Below are positions 42,197 through 50,617 of a stretch of DNA of 64,000 nucleotides, one piece after another. The notes below the pieces were generated by a model that saw only the letters and a list, made by a program, of their open reading frames with translations, did not search any database and was not told where the DNA came from. Each line of letters starts with the position of its first letter. Within the stretch, counting starts at the first letter, position 1. This DNA comes from Candidatus Gastranaerophilales bacterium (GTDB lineage Bacteria; Cyanobacteriota; Vampirovibrionia; Gastranaerophilales; Gastranaerophilaceae). The DNA lies in assembly GCA_944322945.1 (NCBI GenBank), contig CALUQN010000009.1, positions 1 through 64,000 on the forward strand, in the 5' to 3' direction. A program made the translations under genes and the position numbers.

Positions 42197-43756
42197 ATGA
42201 AAAGATTTTTAAGATTGTTTTTTATAATTGTTTTGTTTGTTTATTCGGCAGGGCTTGCGCTTGCGGAAGAAAGGAATGTCTGGGTAAATAATCTGCGCTC
42301 AACTTTTCTCAATAATTCCGCAATAATATACGGGATAAACCTGCGCACATTTAATGCTCAGGATGCAAACAACAACGGGCTGATTGATTTTGACGAAAAT
42401 GAAGAAAGCGGCACTTTTTTAAATGCTATTGACAGGTTGGATGAGCTTAAAACACGCGGTATAAATACAATTCACCTGCTGCCGATAACCCCTGTCGGCA
42501 CAACAAAAGCCCTCGGTACTGCCGGCTCATTATACGCGGCATCAGATTTTAAAAGTTTAAATCCCCAGCTTGCAAGCGACAAAACTGCTCTTTCAATTGA
42601 ATCCCAGGCAAAAAAATTCATAACGGAAGCGCACAAGCGCGGTATTAGTGTAATTGTTGATCTGCCGTCCATGGGGTCATACAACCTTTATATGACCCGT
42701 CCGGAGCTTTTTGTAAAGGACAAAAACGGTCAGCCGGTTGTACCTGTGGACTGGACTGATACAAGACTTTTGGATGCCGGAACAGAATCTGAAATAAACC
42801 ACAATGTGTTTATGGAATACAAAGGTTTTGTTGATATGGTAATCGGTCTCGGTGCAGACGGAATCAGGGCTGATGTGGCTTCCTGCAAACCTGCAAAATT
42901 CTGGAAAGAACTCATTGCATATTCAAGAAAGAAGGATAATCAGTTTCTTTGGCTTGCTGAAGCATCTGATTCGTGGACTGAACCTGTGCATGAGCTTGCG
43001 GTATTCACACCTTATGACAAACTTTTGGCAGCAGGGTTTGACGGTTTTTACGGTAGTTTCTTCAATCTGAAAGATTGGAAAAACGGTAAAGAATTAACTA
43101 ATCAGCTTTTGTTTATCAGAGAACTATACAACAAATATCCAGACAGAAAAACTGTTATCGGTAGTTTTGCAACCCACGATGAACTCAGTCCGCTTTTAAT
43201 TAACGGTGAACCTTTCAGCGAAATGATTATTTGGCTTAACGCAACTCTGCCGATTAATTCTTATTCAATCGACGGGTTCCCGACAGGCGATAACTACATC
43301 TATTTCTGGGCTAACAAAAAAGCGGCTAAAACTTTTACGGATGATGAATATTATTTTGCGCACCGCGGCAAAATGGATATATTTAACTTTTCAAGACGTC
43401 CGGGCGGCAAAAGCATGAATTTGTCAGAACAATTTGACGCCGCAAACAAGTTTAAATTATATATGGCGCCGGTTTTAACAAACGGGAATATTCATATTTT
43501 CAAAACATCATCTCCGTCTGTCTTTGCTTATGCAATATCATACTCCGGTCAAACAGTGCTTGTCGTCGGAAACTTAAACAGCAGAGTTCAACAGGAAGTG
43601 CAATTTAAACTCCCGAAATTTGACGCAGAAGAAAAAATGCTTCTGCCTTTGAAGCTTATAAATGTTCCGCGCGTTGAAAAAAATAAATTTAAAACAACAC
43701 TTTACCCTGCTGAAATTCAGGTCTTTATGATTGACAATTATGAAATTAAAAAATAA
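42197..43756 (+). CDS. Secreted GH13 (alpha-amylase family) glycoside hydrolase, partly degenerate
   Basis: A 519-aa protein with signal peptide (MKRFLRLFFIIVLFVYSAGLALA, cleavage near residue 23). The GH13 barrel can be followed: region II GIRADVAS (catalytic Asp), region III LAEASDSW (catalytic Glu), region IV FATHDE (His-Asp). Region I, normally DVVxNH, reads DLPSMGSYN, so the Asp is kept but the Asn-His pair is not. Near residue 55 DANNNGLIDFDE looks like an EF-hand-type calcium loop. The C-terminal ~100 residues form a beta-sandwich. It could be an amylase of altered specificity or an oligosaccharide transferase; the substrate is not fixed. RBS AGGGGG precedes ATG by about 9 nt. Confidence 0.83.
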   Translation: MKRFLRLFFIIVLFVYSAGLALAEERNVWVNNLRSTFLNNSAIIYGINLRTFNAQDANNNGLIDFDENEESGTFLNAIDRLDELKTRGINTIHLLPITPVGTTKALGTAGSLYAASDFKSLNPQLASDKTALSIESQAKKFITEAHKRGISVIVDLPSMGSYNLYMTRPELFVKDKNGQPVVPVDWTDTRLLDAGTESEINHNVFMEYKGFVDMVIGLGADGIRADVASCKPAKFWKELIAYSRKKDNQFLWLAEASDSWTEPVHELAVFTPYDKLLAAGFDGFYGSFFNLKDWKNGKELTNQLLFIRELYNKYPDRKTVIGSFATHDELSPLLINGEPFSEMIIWLNATLPINSYSIDGFPTGDNYIYFWANKKAAKTFTDDEYYFAHRGKMDIFNFSRRPGGKSMNLSEQFDAANKFKLYMAPVLTNGNIHIFKTSSPSVFAYAISYSGQTVLVVGNLNSRVQQEVQFKLPKFDAEEKMLLPLKLINVPRVEKNKFKTTLYPAEIQVFMIDNYEIKK

Positions 43757-43774
43757 TAAAATAGATTGAAAATA

Positions 43775-43809
43775 AATCAGGCGGCAGTTATTTTATTAGC
43801 CGCCTGATT
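43775..43809. terminator. Bidirectional terminator between the GH13 and membrane-protein genes
   Basis: AATCAGGCGGC (43775-43785) pairs perfectly with GCCGCCTGATT (43799-43809); the loop is 13 nt and T/A-rich. It follows the GH13 gene and, on the other strand, immediately follows the gene at 43811. Confidence 0.85.
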
Positions 43810-43810
43810 A

Positions 43811-44563
43811 TTAGTACAATTCTTCAACTTCGTCTTGCAATTTTTCTTCATAGATATCAGCAAGGCATACATACCACAAAAGCTGCAAAATAAAACTGAA
43901 ATATCCGCCGACACATATTGCAAGCCCCAGCCCGAAAGTTTTGCTGACCAGTCCAAGCAGTAAAAATATTCCAACAAGCGGAATTGTTAACACTATACTT
44001 AATACAAGAAATTTTAACATTAATATTAATGTATCAAGATATCCCTCTTTCATAAATTTGAAAGGCAGTGCTATATTCATAAGTCCTGCAGCCTGAAAGT
44101 TTTTTGCATAAGCAATAAATACGTAAGAGGTAAATAACACAAAAAACGCATATAAAAGCACAATAAGAATTGTAAAAATTTTTGTGACAGAAAGTATCAC
44201 AGCAAGTGCCATAAAGACCGCTCCGATAACAATTGTATATCCAGCCCATACAAGCATAATTATTGCCATACCCAGCACCCTGTTAAACGGCTGCGTTGTA
44301 ACCTCCGGCAATACGGTAATTCCTGCCTGCAAACGGTAGTGCACCGTTTCTATAGTATAACCGAACAGGTACAAACAGCCTGCAAGTGCTATCACAAGCG
44401 CGACAAGCACCAATAAAAAATTATGCTGCGCAATCAGTGATTTTATAAAATCCTGATCTGTCAAAAGCGCTGTAATTCCGCTTACGCATGCTATACAGAG
44501 ATGTTTGTTCAAAATATCTTCACCTGCATACAATTCTTTTAAATTTTCAAGTACTTTAACCAA
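43811..44563 (-). CDS. Polytopic membrane protein, DUF4013-like
   Basis: A 250-aa integral membrane protein; the start is TTG 44563, fixed by GAGGG 8 nt upstream. Five to six hydrophobic segments are seen (about 20-35, 49-70, 95-125, 128-150, 180-205 and 210-235). Between them lie short amphipathic helices such as NFQAAGLMNIALPFKFMKEG. This layout resembles DUF4013-type proteins. No catalytic motif is visible. A similar but not clearly homologous protein is encoded at 47484. Confidence 0.7.
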   Translation of the reverse strand: MVKVLENLKELYAGEDILNKHLCIACVSGITALLTDQDFIKSLIAQHNFLLVLVALVIALAGCLYLFGYTIETVHYRLQAGITVLPEVTTQPFNRVLGMAIIMLVWAGYTIVIGAVFMALAVILSVTKIFTILIVLLYAFFVLFTSYVFIAYAKNFQAAGLMNIALPFKFMKEGYLDTLILMLKFLVLSIVLTIPLVGIFLLLGLVSKTFGLGLAICVGGYFSFILQLLWYVCLADIYEEKLQDEVEELY

Positions 44564-44624
44564 AATTTAACCCTCTTTTTCTTATTCCAACGACTTTGTG
44601 TATGGTAGCATTTTTTTGAAATTC

Positions 44625-44653
44625 TTGCAACTGTATTAATTTTATTGTATTTT
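44625..44653 (+). promoter_or_regulatory. Predicted promoter of prfB (leaderless type)
   Basis: TTGCAA (44625-44630), 17-nt spacer, TATTTT (44648-44653), then GTTAAT and the ATG at 44660. No ribosome site lies between. Confidence 0.6.
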
Positions 44654-44659
44654 GTTAAT

Positions 44660-45743
44660 ATGGAAACAGATGTAAAAACTTTAATAAATAATTTAAAGCC
44701 GCGCATAGAGCAGCTGAAGGAGTGTCTTTGACCTGACCGGTCTCACATCGGAATTAGAAAAACTTGAAGCTGACATGCAGCAGCCTGATGTATGGGCTGA
44801 CAAAGAAAAAGTATCCAAAATAGGTCAGCGAATAAGAGAGATAAAAGAAACAACCTCAGCTTTTATGGATTGGGAGAGTGCTATTGATGACGGCGCGGTT
44901 GCAGTGGAAATCGGTGACAGCGAATTAGTTGCTGAAGCTTTTAACAAACTGAAAGATACAGAAAAACAGGTTGAAAAATTTGAATTGAGAAAAATGCTCA
45001 GTGGTGAATATGATTCTGCGGACGCTATTTTGACAATCAATGCAGGAGCCGGCGGCACTGATGCGCAGGATTGGGCAAGTATGCTTTTGAGGATGTATAT
45101 GCGCTGGGCTGAAAAAAAAGGATGGAAAGTTGAACTCCTTGATAAACTTGACGGTGAAGAAGCCGGAATTAAATCCGCGACATTCAAGATTACCGGCAAA
45201 TACGCCTTTGGCTATGCAAAAGCCGAACGCGGCGTCCACAGGCTTGTCAGGATTTCACCTTTCAATGCAAACGGAAAACGGCAGACAAGTTTTGCCTCTC
45301 TTGAAGTGTCACCGATAATAGAAGATTTTGAAAAAACTATAACAATTCCGCCGGAAGATTTGGAGATTGATACAATGCGCTCCGGCGGTGCAGGCGGTCA
45401 AAACGTTAACAAAGTCGAGACAGCTGTCAGAATTTTACACAAACCAACGGGCATTGTCGTCAAGTGCCAGCAGGAACGCTCCCAATTGCAAAACAAAGAA
45501 AATGCTATGCAAATTCTTGCGTCAAAACTTCTTGCAATACGTCAGGCAGAACATGAAAAAAAACTTGCGGCGCTAAAAGGCGAAAATGTTGATATAAACT
45601 TTGGCTCACAAATCCGTTCATACGTGTTCCATCCTTACAAAATGGTTAAAGACCACAGAACCGGCTGCGAAGTCTCAAATGTTGAGGCAGTTATGGACGG
45701 CGATATTGATATTTTTGTTGAAACTTATTTGAAACAAAGTTAA
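44660..45743 (+). CDS. prfB: Peptide chain release factor 2, with programmed +1 frameshift
   Basis: Terminates translation at UAA and UGA. The gene is read as codons 1-23 from ATG 44660 up to CTT (44726-44728), followed by in-frame TGA (44729-44731). A +1 slip onto GAC at 44730 continues to the stop at 45743, giving 360 aa. The slip site CTT-TGA-C with the internal Shine-Dalgarno-like AAGGAG just upstream is the classical autoregulatory signal: low RF2 favours the shift. The protein has SPF at the stop-codon-reading loop ([12 protein letters not shown]2-specific) and GGQ in [12 protein letters not shown]. This is not a pseudogene. The first part is preceded by a -10 box rather than a ribosome site. 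Confidence 0.95.
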
Positions 45744-45821
45744 ATAGATTCACACTTATCAGGCAATTTTTACCTGCAAAAATACTTTATTAAAAAGTAA
45801 GGTTATTTGTCAGGTAGCACT

Positions 45822-46799
45822 ATGTCTGTAGAAAACTTAAAATCTCAAAATCAAAATACAGGCTTTTCTGCAAATCCCGTCACCGTTGTACAGGAGGTTG
45901 TAAAGCAGAAACACGCGGTCAAACGTGCTGTTAATGATGTGCTGGATGATACTTTTGAAAAAGTAACGGAAGCCGCAGCCGCACCTGTTGAAAAGACCTT
46001 ACTGAATAGTGTTGCACCGGTAAGAAGGATGATGAGTCTCCCTGATATGGTTAGTCAGGGAGATGTGGCAGCTGCCGTCGGATTGGGAGCTTTGACGGTT
46101 GTGAGTCTGCCGGAAGATTGCAGAGACCTGCGGGATGCTTACAGGCATTCAAAATCCGTTCTGACCCGCTCAAGATATTCAAACGCTTATAACTACAGAA
46201 AATACCAGCACGATTTTTCTTTTTTCAGAGGCACACTGCTGCACGAGCTGATGAAACGGGCAAAATCGCCAAGGATGAAAAAATTTGTATCACGGGTATA
46301 TTCTCTTGACAAAACCTTATATAATACGTGGTTCGGCAAACTAACAAAAAAAATTCTCGGGATTAAGGACGGCAAGAAGGTGCTTTCAAAAGTTAAAAAT
46401 CTTGACGGAACTCAGCAATATGTACAACAAATTGTTGTAAAGAAAGATTTGTGGGGCTTTAAGGATTTGACTGCACGCGCACTTAAACGAACAAGCGTCC
46501 TAGGACTTGCTTTTATGGGACTATTGGAAGTTCCGCGTATAATTAAGCAGTTCCTAAGCGGTGAAAACACTGAAGAAAAGCTAAAATCCGCTGCCGAACA
46601 GATAGGGCGCGGAATCCTGAATGTTCTGGGCGTAAGTGTCGGTATGGGCTACGGCGGCGCCTGGGGTGCAAAAAAATTCGGTGCTGTTGGTTCCCTAATC
46701 GGGATGGGCGCAGGTCTTTTTGCAGGCTGCGGTGTCAGCAATCTTATAAAACGGCTTGTACTACCAAAAGATAAATCAGTGGAAACTGCTGCTGTGTAA
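45822..46799 (+). CDS. Hypothetical protein with C-terminal glycine-zipper segment
   Basis: A 325-aa protein from ATG 45822; TCAGG lies 7 nt upstream (a TTG 5 codons earlier is an alternative). The N-terminal ~60 residues are Asn/Gln/Val-rich (SQNQNTGFSANPVT), then basic helices (RKYQHDFSFFRG, RMKKFVSRVYS). The last ~70 residues are glycine-zipper-like: GRGILNVLGVSVGMGYGG and GAVGSLIGMGAGLFAGCGVS, which usually insert in membranes as oligomers. No signal peptide. No family recognised. It overlaps the convergent PHP gene by 24 nt. Confidence 0.7.
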   Translation: MSVENLKSQNQNTGFSANPVTVVQEVVKQKHAVKRAVNDVLDDTFEKVTEAAAAPVEKTLLNSVAPVRRMMSLPDMVSQGDVAAAVGLGALTVVSLPEDCRDLRDAYRHSKSVLTRSRYSNAYNYRKYQHDFSFFRGTLLHELMKRAKSPRMKKFVSRVYSLDKTLYNTWFGKLTKKILGIKDGKKVLSKVKNLDGTQQYVQQIVVKKDLWGFKDLTARALKRTSVLGLAFMGLLEVPRIIKQFLSGENTEEKLKSAAEQIGRGILNVLGVSVGMGYGGAWGAKKFGAVGSLIGMGAGLFAGCGVSNLIKRLVLPKDKSVETAAV

Positions 46800-47414
46800 G
46801 TCTGTTCCTCCGGTTTTTATAAGTCCGTATTTATCCGCAATTTTGCTGACAATATGTCTTGAGTGAAACTTAATTATACCTCTGTGCCGTTCATAAGGAT
46901 AATAAACCTCTACCCCGTCAAGCCCGTAGGTTTTAAGCTTTTTGATAAATCCGTCAAGGTTCAATGCCCAGCAGCAGCAAGGATGCGCCAGTACAGCTAT
47001 TCCTCCGGCATGATGAATGGCTTTTATCAAGCTTTTGGGATGACGTTTTGAAAAAATTCTTACCCAGTCTGCTTCTGTTTCTCGCTTTGTTTTTGCGCAG
47101 TATGAAAGCAATTCTTCGTTATTAACATCTATTCCGTATCCCAAAAGATGTAAAAACACATACCCGCACCAGCAGTCAAACTCAACACCGGGGATAACAA
47201 TATCATTATCCAAAATGTCAGTTTTTCTGTAACAGTCAAGAGTGTTATGATCGCAAAACGCAATATGTTGATAGCCTTTTTTTTGAGCCTGACGGGCAAG
47301 CTCATTTATGTCGCCTTTGCCGTCAGAATAGGTCGTGTGGATGTGCAAATTTGCAACATTATTTTCATAATCCGACTGTGTAAGTGTTTTTATAATTTCT
47401 AAATAATTCTTCAT
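46776..47414 (-). CDS. PHP-domain phosphoesterase
   Basis: A 212-aa metal-dependent phosphoesterase, TrpH/YciV-like in form. Metal ligands are readable in order: NLHIHTTYSDG (residues 22-32), CDHNT near 54, GVEFDCW near 76, AVLAHPCCC near 142 and the final GTDLHSS. The family cleaves nucleotides or 3'-phospho ends; the specific substrate is unknown. GGAAAA lies just before the ATG. Cysteines beside the metal site (CDCWCGY, HPCCCW-like runs) are more frequent than usual. The 3' end overlaps the neighbour's coding end. Confidence 0.85.
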   Translation of the reverse strand: MKNYLEIIKTLTQSDYENNVANLHIHTTYSDGKGDINELARQAQKKGYQHIAFCDHNTLDCYRKTDILDNDIVIPGVEFDCWCGYVFLHLLGYGIDVNNEELLSYCAKTKRETEADWVRIFSKRHPKSLIKAIHHAGGIAVLAHPCCCWALNLDGFIKKLKTYGLDGVEVYYPYERHRGIIKFHSRHIVSKIADKYGLIKTGGTDLHSSSFH

Positions 47415-47483
47415 TTTTCCGGTGTTTATGTTTGTAATAAAATGTGATTATTGATATTATAATTATAACCCGAGGGAGACAAT

Positions 47484-48410
47484 ATGGCTAGAGTTAAATT
47501 ACCGGAAAATGTGTGGGGAATTTTTGGAGAAACGTTAAAAATCTACATGAGTGAGTTTTTTAAATTCACCGGCTATATGGCTTTCCCTGTACTTGGGCAG
47601 TTAGTCGGCATAATATGGGTATTTGCATCAACTTTTGTATTGACAGACAATTTTGAATATCTTGTTGCCAAATTCCCTGCCATAAATGATTTCGGGTCTT
47701 TTATGCTTGCTGCATTGTTAATCGCACTACCTGGATTATTGTTGTTTCTGGGTGCATTCTGGCAGTACCTGATTGCATACGGTTCACTGAACTCAATGAC
47801 AGAAGGCGTTTTGACAACAGGCAGAGTTTATGATTTTGCATCTCACAAAGAGGTCATAACCCGCAGAACTTCGCAGTATATAATTTTATGGCTTGTTTAC
47901 AGTATTTTTCTGGCGCTGGCGTCATTTCCGCTTTTGTGGGTTTTAGGCGGAATATTTTTTATTTATTTTATCCTTATATTTCAAGCTTTCACATTTGCAG
48001 AGGGTAGTGAACTGCCGGTCGGTGGATATTTTAGAAAAAGTTTTGACCTAATCCGCGGAAATTTTGCACAAACAATTGCAATATCGCTTTTGCTGGTTGT
48101 TGTATGTTTTTATCTCCTGCCGATGGGACTGAACGTTATTTTAGGCGCATTAAATCTCAATGAATTTTTCACAGGCGCTATCCTTCCTTTTGTGCAAAAT
48201 CTGCCGCTTGAATCTGTTAACCAAACACTGACTTCTTTCGGCGCAGAAGCAATTACGCCGGATTTACTCGCAAAAAGTATTTTAGAACAGATAGTATTTT
48301 TCATCGCGTTTGGATTTACACTGCCTTTGAGAAGTGTTTGCTGGACGCTTTGGTACAAGTCGCTTGATAACAGGAAAGAAAAGAAACCTTCTAAAAAATC
48401 AGGAAGATAA
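47484..48410 (+). CDS. Polytopic membrane protein, function unknown
   Basis: A 308-aa membrane protein with about six spans (about 28-55, 70-100, 130-150, 150-172, 193-217 and 265-285). The cytoplasmic part ends in a basic tail (DNRKEKKPSKKSGR). The layout with an N-terminal amphipathic stretch (VWGIFGETLKIYMSEFFKF) resembles glycerophosphoryl-diester/DUF-type membrane anchors found in many phyla, but no active site is visible. GAGGGAG precedes ATG by 7 nt. The next gene starts 4 nt after its stop, so it shares an operon with the zinc-ribbon and rph genes. Confidence 0.7.
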   Translation: MARVKLPENVWGIFGETLKIYMSEFFKFTGYMAFPVLGQLVGIIWVFASTFVLTDNFEYLVAKFPAINDFGSFMLAALLIALPGLLLFLGAFWQYLIAYGSLNSMTEGVLTTGRVYDFASHKEVITRRTSQYIILWLVYSIFLALASFPLLWVLGGIFFIYFILIFQAFTFAEGSELPVGGYFRKSFDLIRGNFAQTIAISLLLVVVCFYLLPMGLNVILGALNLNEFFTGAILPFVQNLPLESVNQTLTSFGAEAITPDLLAKSILEQIVFFIAFGFTLPLRSVCWTLWYKSLDNRKEKKPSKKSGR

Positions 48411-48413
48411 AGT

Positions 48414-48665
48414 ATGTTTATTTGTAAAAACTGCAAAACCGCTGACAGATTTGAACTTATGTTTGCACCTGATTACATGGGTGAAAAAAGATTCAAAATG
48501 GAGTATAATGAAAAAGACGAAATAGAAATAACCGTTGACGGCTACAAATTTATACCGGATTTACAGTTTATGAATGCGCATGCGGTATGCGGTTATTGCG
48601 GACAGATTTATATGTGGGACTACGATATGAAAGGCGGGCAAAATGAGAAAATACAGAAAAAATAA
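48414..48665 (+). CDS. Small zinc-ribbon-like protein
   Basis: An 83-aa protein with CKNC at residues 4-7 and CGYC at about 60-63, a pattern that fits one Cys4 zinc site. Between them is FAPDYMGEKRFKMEY... The C-terminus (WDYDMKGGQNEKIQKK) overlaps the start of rph by 23 nt. No known family. Co-expression with RNase PH suggests an RNA-related function, as inference only. Confidence 0.7.
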   Translation: MFICKNCKTADRFELMFAPDYMGEKRFKMEYNEKDEIEITVDGYKFIPDLQFMNAHAVCGYCGQIYMWDYDMKGGQNEKIQKK

Positions 48666-49344
48666 TGAAACCCGTGAAATTAAATTTACACCGGACTATA
48701 CAAAATATGCAGCGGGGTCAGTACTTGTTGAATTCGGAGATACAAAAGTTTTAACAACAGCATCCGTAGAAAATGCAAAACCTAAATGGATGGATAAAGA
48801 TGCAAAATCCGGCTGGATAACAGCTGAATATTCACTGTTGCCGACATCTACAACCGTCCGCTGCCAGCGTGAAAGAACAAAGCTTTCTGGCAGAACACAG
48901 GAAATTCAGCGTCTTATAGGAAGAAGCCTAAGAGCCTGCGTTGATTTAGAAAAAATGCCTGATTTAACAATCACAATTGACGCAGACGTAATACAGGCTG
49001 ACGGAGGCACAAGAACAGCAAGTATCTGCGGCGGATACCTTGCGCTAAAGATAGCTCTGGAAAAATTAGTTTCTGACGGAGTTCTTCCTGTCAATCCTAT
49101 TGTTGAGCCGATTGCAGCCATTTCTGCCGGTATTATTGACGGCGAAGTCCGCTTGGATTTGGATTATGACGAAGATTCGCACGCGCAGGTTGATTCTAAT
49201 ATTGTTCTGACAAAAAGCGGCAAGATTATTGAATTCCAAACAACCGCAGAAGGCGCACCGTATGAGTTTAACAAGATGATTGAGATTTTTGAGACAGCAA
49301 AAAAAGGTATCAATAAAATTATTGATATTTACGATGAAATTTAG
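48643..49344 (+). CDS. rph: Ribonuclease PH
   Basis: Phosphorolytic 3' exonuclease that trims tRNA precursors. The 233-aa protein shows the family sequence from residue 20 (GSVLVEFGDTKVLTTASVE), RTQEIQRLIGRSLRA in the centre and DADVIQADGGTRTASICG near 108-124, which hold the phosphate-binding Arg and catalytic Asp residues, then LDLDYDEDSHAQVD. Start ATG 48643 lies inside the preceding gene. The family usually has a second, C-terminal nucleotidase domain in some Gram-positives; it is absent here. Confidence 0.93.
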   Translation: MRKYRKNNETREIKFTPDYTKYAAGSVLVEFGDTKVLTTASVENAKPKWMDKDAKSGWITAEYSLLPTSTTVRCQRERTKLSGRTQEIQRLIGRSLRACVDLEKMPDLTITIDADVIQADGGTRTASICGGYLALKIALEKLVSDGVLPVNPIVEPIAAISAGIIDGEVRLDLDYDEDSHAQVDSNIVLTKSGKIIEFQTTAEGAPYEFNKMIEIFETAKKGINKIIDIYDEI

Positions 49345-49379
49345 TATAATTGAATTGTTACTATAAAAGGAGGTTATTG

Positions 49380-49748
49380 ATGAAAAAAATCTTATTGGCA
49401 ACTATAGTGGTATCTTTGTTATCATCTTCAGCCCTTTATGCAGCTGAAACTTACACTGAAAAATTTATCCAAAAACATACCCAAAAAATTGTTGATAAAG
49501 AAAAAGAATTGCAAGCTCAACAACAAGCCAGAGAAGAAGCAAGAGCTAAACAAAGAGAAGAATACAAAGCAAAGCAGGAAGCACGTCAAAAAGAATTAGA
49601 GAAAAAACAGGCTGAATTTAAAGCAAAACAAGAAGCACGCCAAAAAGAATTAGAAAAACAGCAAAAAGAACGTGAAGCTGCTCGTGCAGCTACAAAACAA
49701 AAAATTGAAAAGAAAAAACAACTCTGGAATCAATTAATTAATGAATAA
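49380..49748 (+). CDS. Secreted charged coiled-coil protein (tandem 18-aa repeats)
   Basis: A 122-aa protein with signal peptide (MKKILLATIVVSLLSSSALYA, cleavage near residue 21) from ATG 49380 with AAAGGAGG upstream (the upstream ATG at 49350 lacks one). The mature part is a Lys/Glu/Gln/Ala coiled coil in which EYKAKQEARQKELEKKQA is followed by EFKAKQEARQKELEKQQK. Similar short secreted charged helices act as periplasmic chaperones (Skp/OmpH-like) in other diderms; this is possible but unproven. It overlaps the next gene by 8 nt. Confidence 0.75.
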   Translation: MKKILLATIVVSLLSSSALYAAETYTEKFIQKHTQKIVDKEKELQAQQQAREEARAKQREEYKAKQEARQKELEKKQAEFKAKQEARQKELEKQQKEREAARAATKQKIEKKKQLWNQLINE

Positions 49749-50277
49749 GATTTTAACAATTCTTATATGTATAGCAATAACAGGTTCTGTCGTATATGCG
49801 GCGGAACCTGTTCCTGCACAAAGCATTCCTGATGATCCGGAAGCCGCAGGTCAAATGCTTCTGCAGCAGTCTTACCAGAAAACAGATATGACTGAAGAAG
49901 AAGCTAAACTCAAAAAGAAAGAGTTTGAGGCAAAAGAAAAAGCCGAATTAAAAGAACTGCGCGCGATAGAAAAAATTCAAAAGAAGAAGGATAAATTACA
50001 GGCAAAAGCTGACAAAAAACGGCAAAAAGCAAAAGAATACGAAAAGAAAATCCAATACCGCCTGAAAAAGATGGAAGAAAAGAAAAAAGAATTGGAAACC
50101 CTTGTAGATCCGGATGCAGCACCTGCTGAAAACGCATCACCGCAAGAAAATTCTGTTGATAAAGATACTGCGCCACAACCCGTTGAAACACAGGAGAATT
50201 CATCCGATTCAACTCAAGATAACTCACCGAATAACAATGAAAATCCCCAGGCTGAAAATCACGAAGCGCAAATGTAG
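49741..50277 (+). CDS. Secreted Lys/Glu-rich protein with disordered acidic tail
   Basis: A 178-aa protein with signal peptide (MNKILTILICIAITGSVVYA, cleavage after residue 20). A coiled-coil Lys/Glu stretch covers about residues 50-120 (KKKEFEAKEKAELKELRAIE; KKRQKAKEYEKKIQYRLKKM). The last ~55 residues are Pro/Glu/Asn/Gln/Ser-rich and probably disordered. It overlaps the previous coiled-coil gene, so both form a two-gene unit. No family recognised. A role in outer-membrane biogenesis or envelope spacing is a guess. Confidence 0.75.
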   Translation: MNKILTILICIAITGSVVYAAEPVPAQSIPDDPEAAGQMLLQQSYQKTDMTEEEAKLKKKEFEAKEKAELKELRAIEKIQKKKDKLQAKADKKRQKAKEYEKKIQYRLKKMEEKKKELETLVDPDAAPAENASPQENSVDKDTAPQPVETQENSSDSTQDNSPNNNENPQAENHEAQM

Positions 50278-50617
50278 GATTGGTTAGGAAGTATTATTTT
50301 ATTGTCAGGCAGTACCTGCCTGCAGCAACTGAAGGCACTATCAGCAAATAGAATACAGAAAAATTATTTACGGTCTGTCATTCTGAGCTCTCTGCCGAAC
50401 AAAACCTGACTAAATGTCTGGTTTTGTGAGAGGTCGAAGAATCTCAATAAAAAGCGATTCTTCACCCCTGAATGGTTATCTGGTTCAGAAGGACAGTCAG
50501 ACCTTACCTATACCCTTCGCCTGAACCAGTCGTAGGGTAAAAGTCATTAAGCTCTTACGTCCGCTATAAAAGCTGCCTATTAAAAGACATTAAAAAACAA
50601 ACTTGTTAAGCGTTGAA
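50278..50617. other. Gene-free, repeat-rich interval
   Basis: No gene supported in this 340-nt stretch. It contains a degenerate palindromic repeat (50304-50320, gtcaggcagtacctgcc), a CATTCTGAG/GAAGAATCTC fold-back at 50377-50444 with an inner hairpin (CTCTC and AAAACC pairing with GGTTTT and GAGAG), and a 9-bp inverted repeat CTGGTTCAG (50480-50488) / CTGAACCAG (50521-50529). Confidence 0.65.
50377..50529. repeat. Dispersed fold-back repeat cluster
   Basis: The left unit is a variant of the CATTCTGAG...GAAGAATCT core seen in copies A-C, here with a different loop forming its own stem. The right unit is the CTGGTTCAG/CTGAACCAG pair, which also shares TGGTTCAG with the hairpin at 656-674. Confidence 0.6.

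Noticed and set aside
44660-44731. Premature TGA in prfB, as sign of a pseudogene
   Set aside because: It is the conserved autoregulatory frameshift CTT-TGA-C with a Shine-Dalgarno-like AAGGAG just before it; the remaining frame is intact.
49560-49665. Tandem DNA repeat as mobile or CRISPR-like unit
   Set aside because: The repetition is a protein-level duplication of an 18-residue coiled-coil unit with drifted codons.
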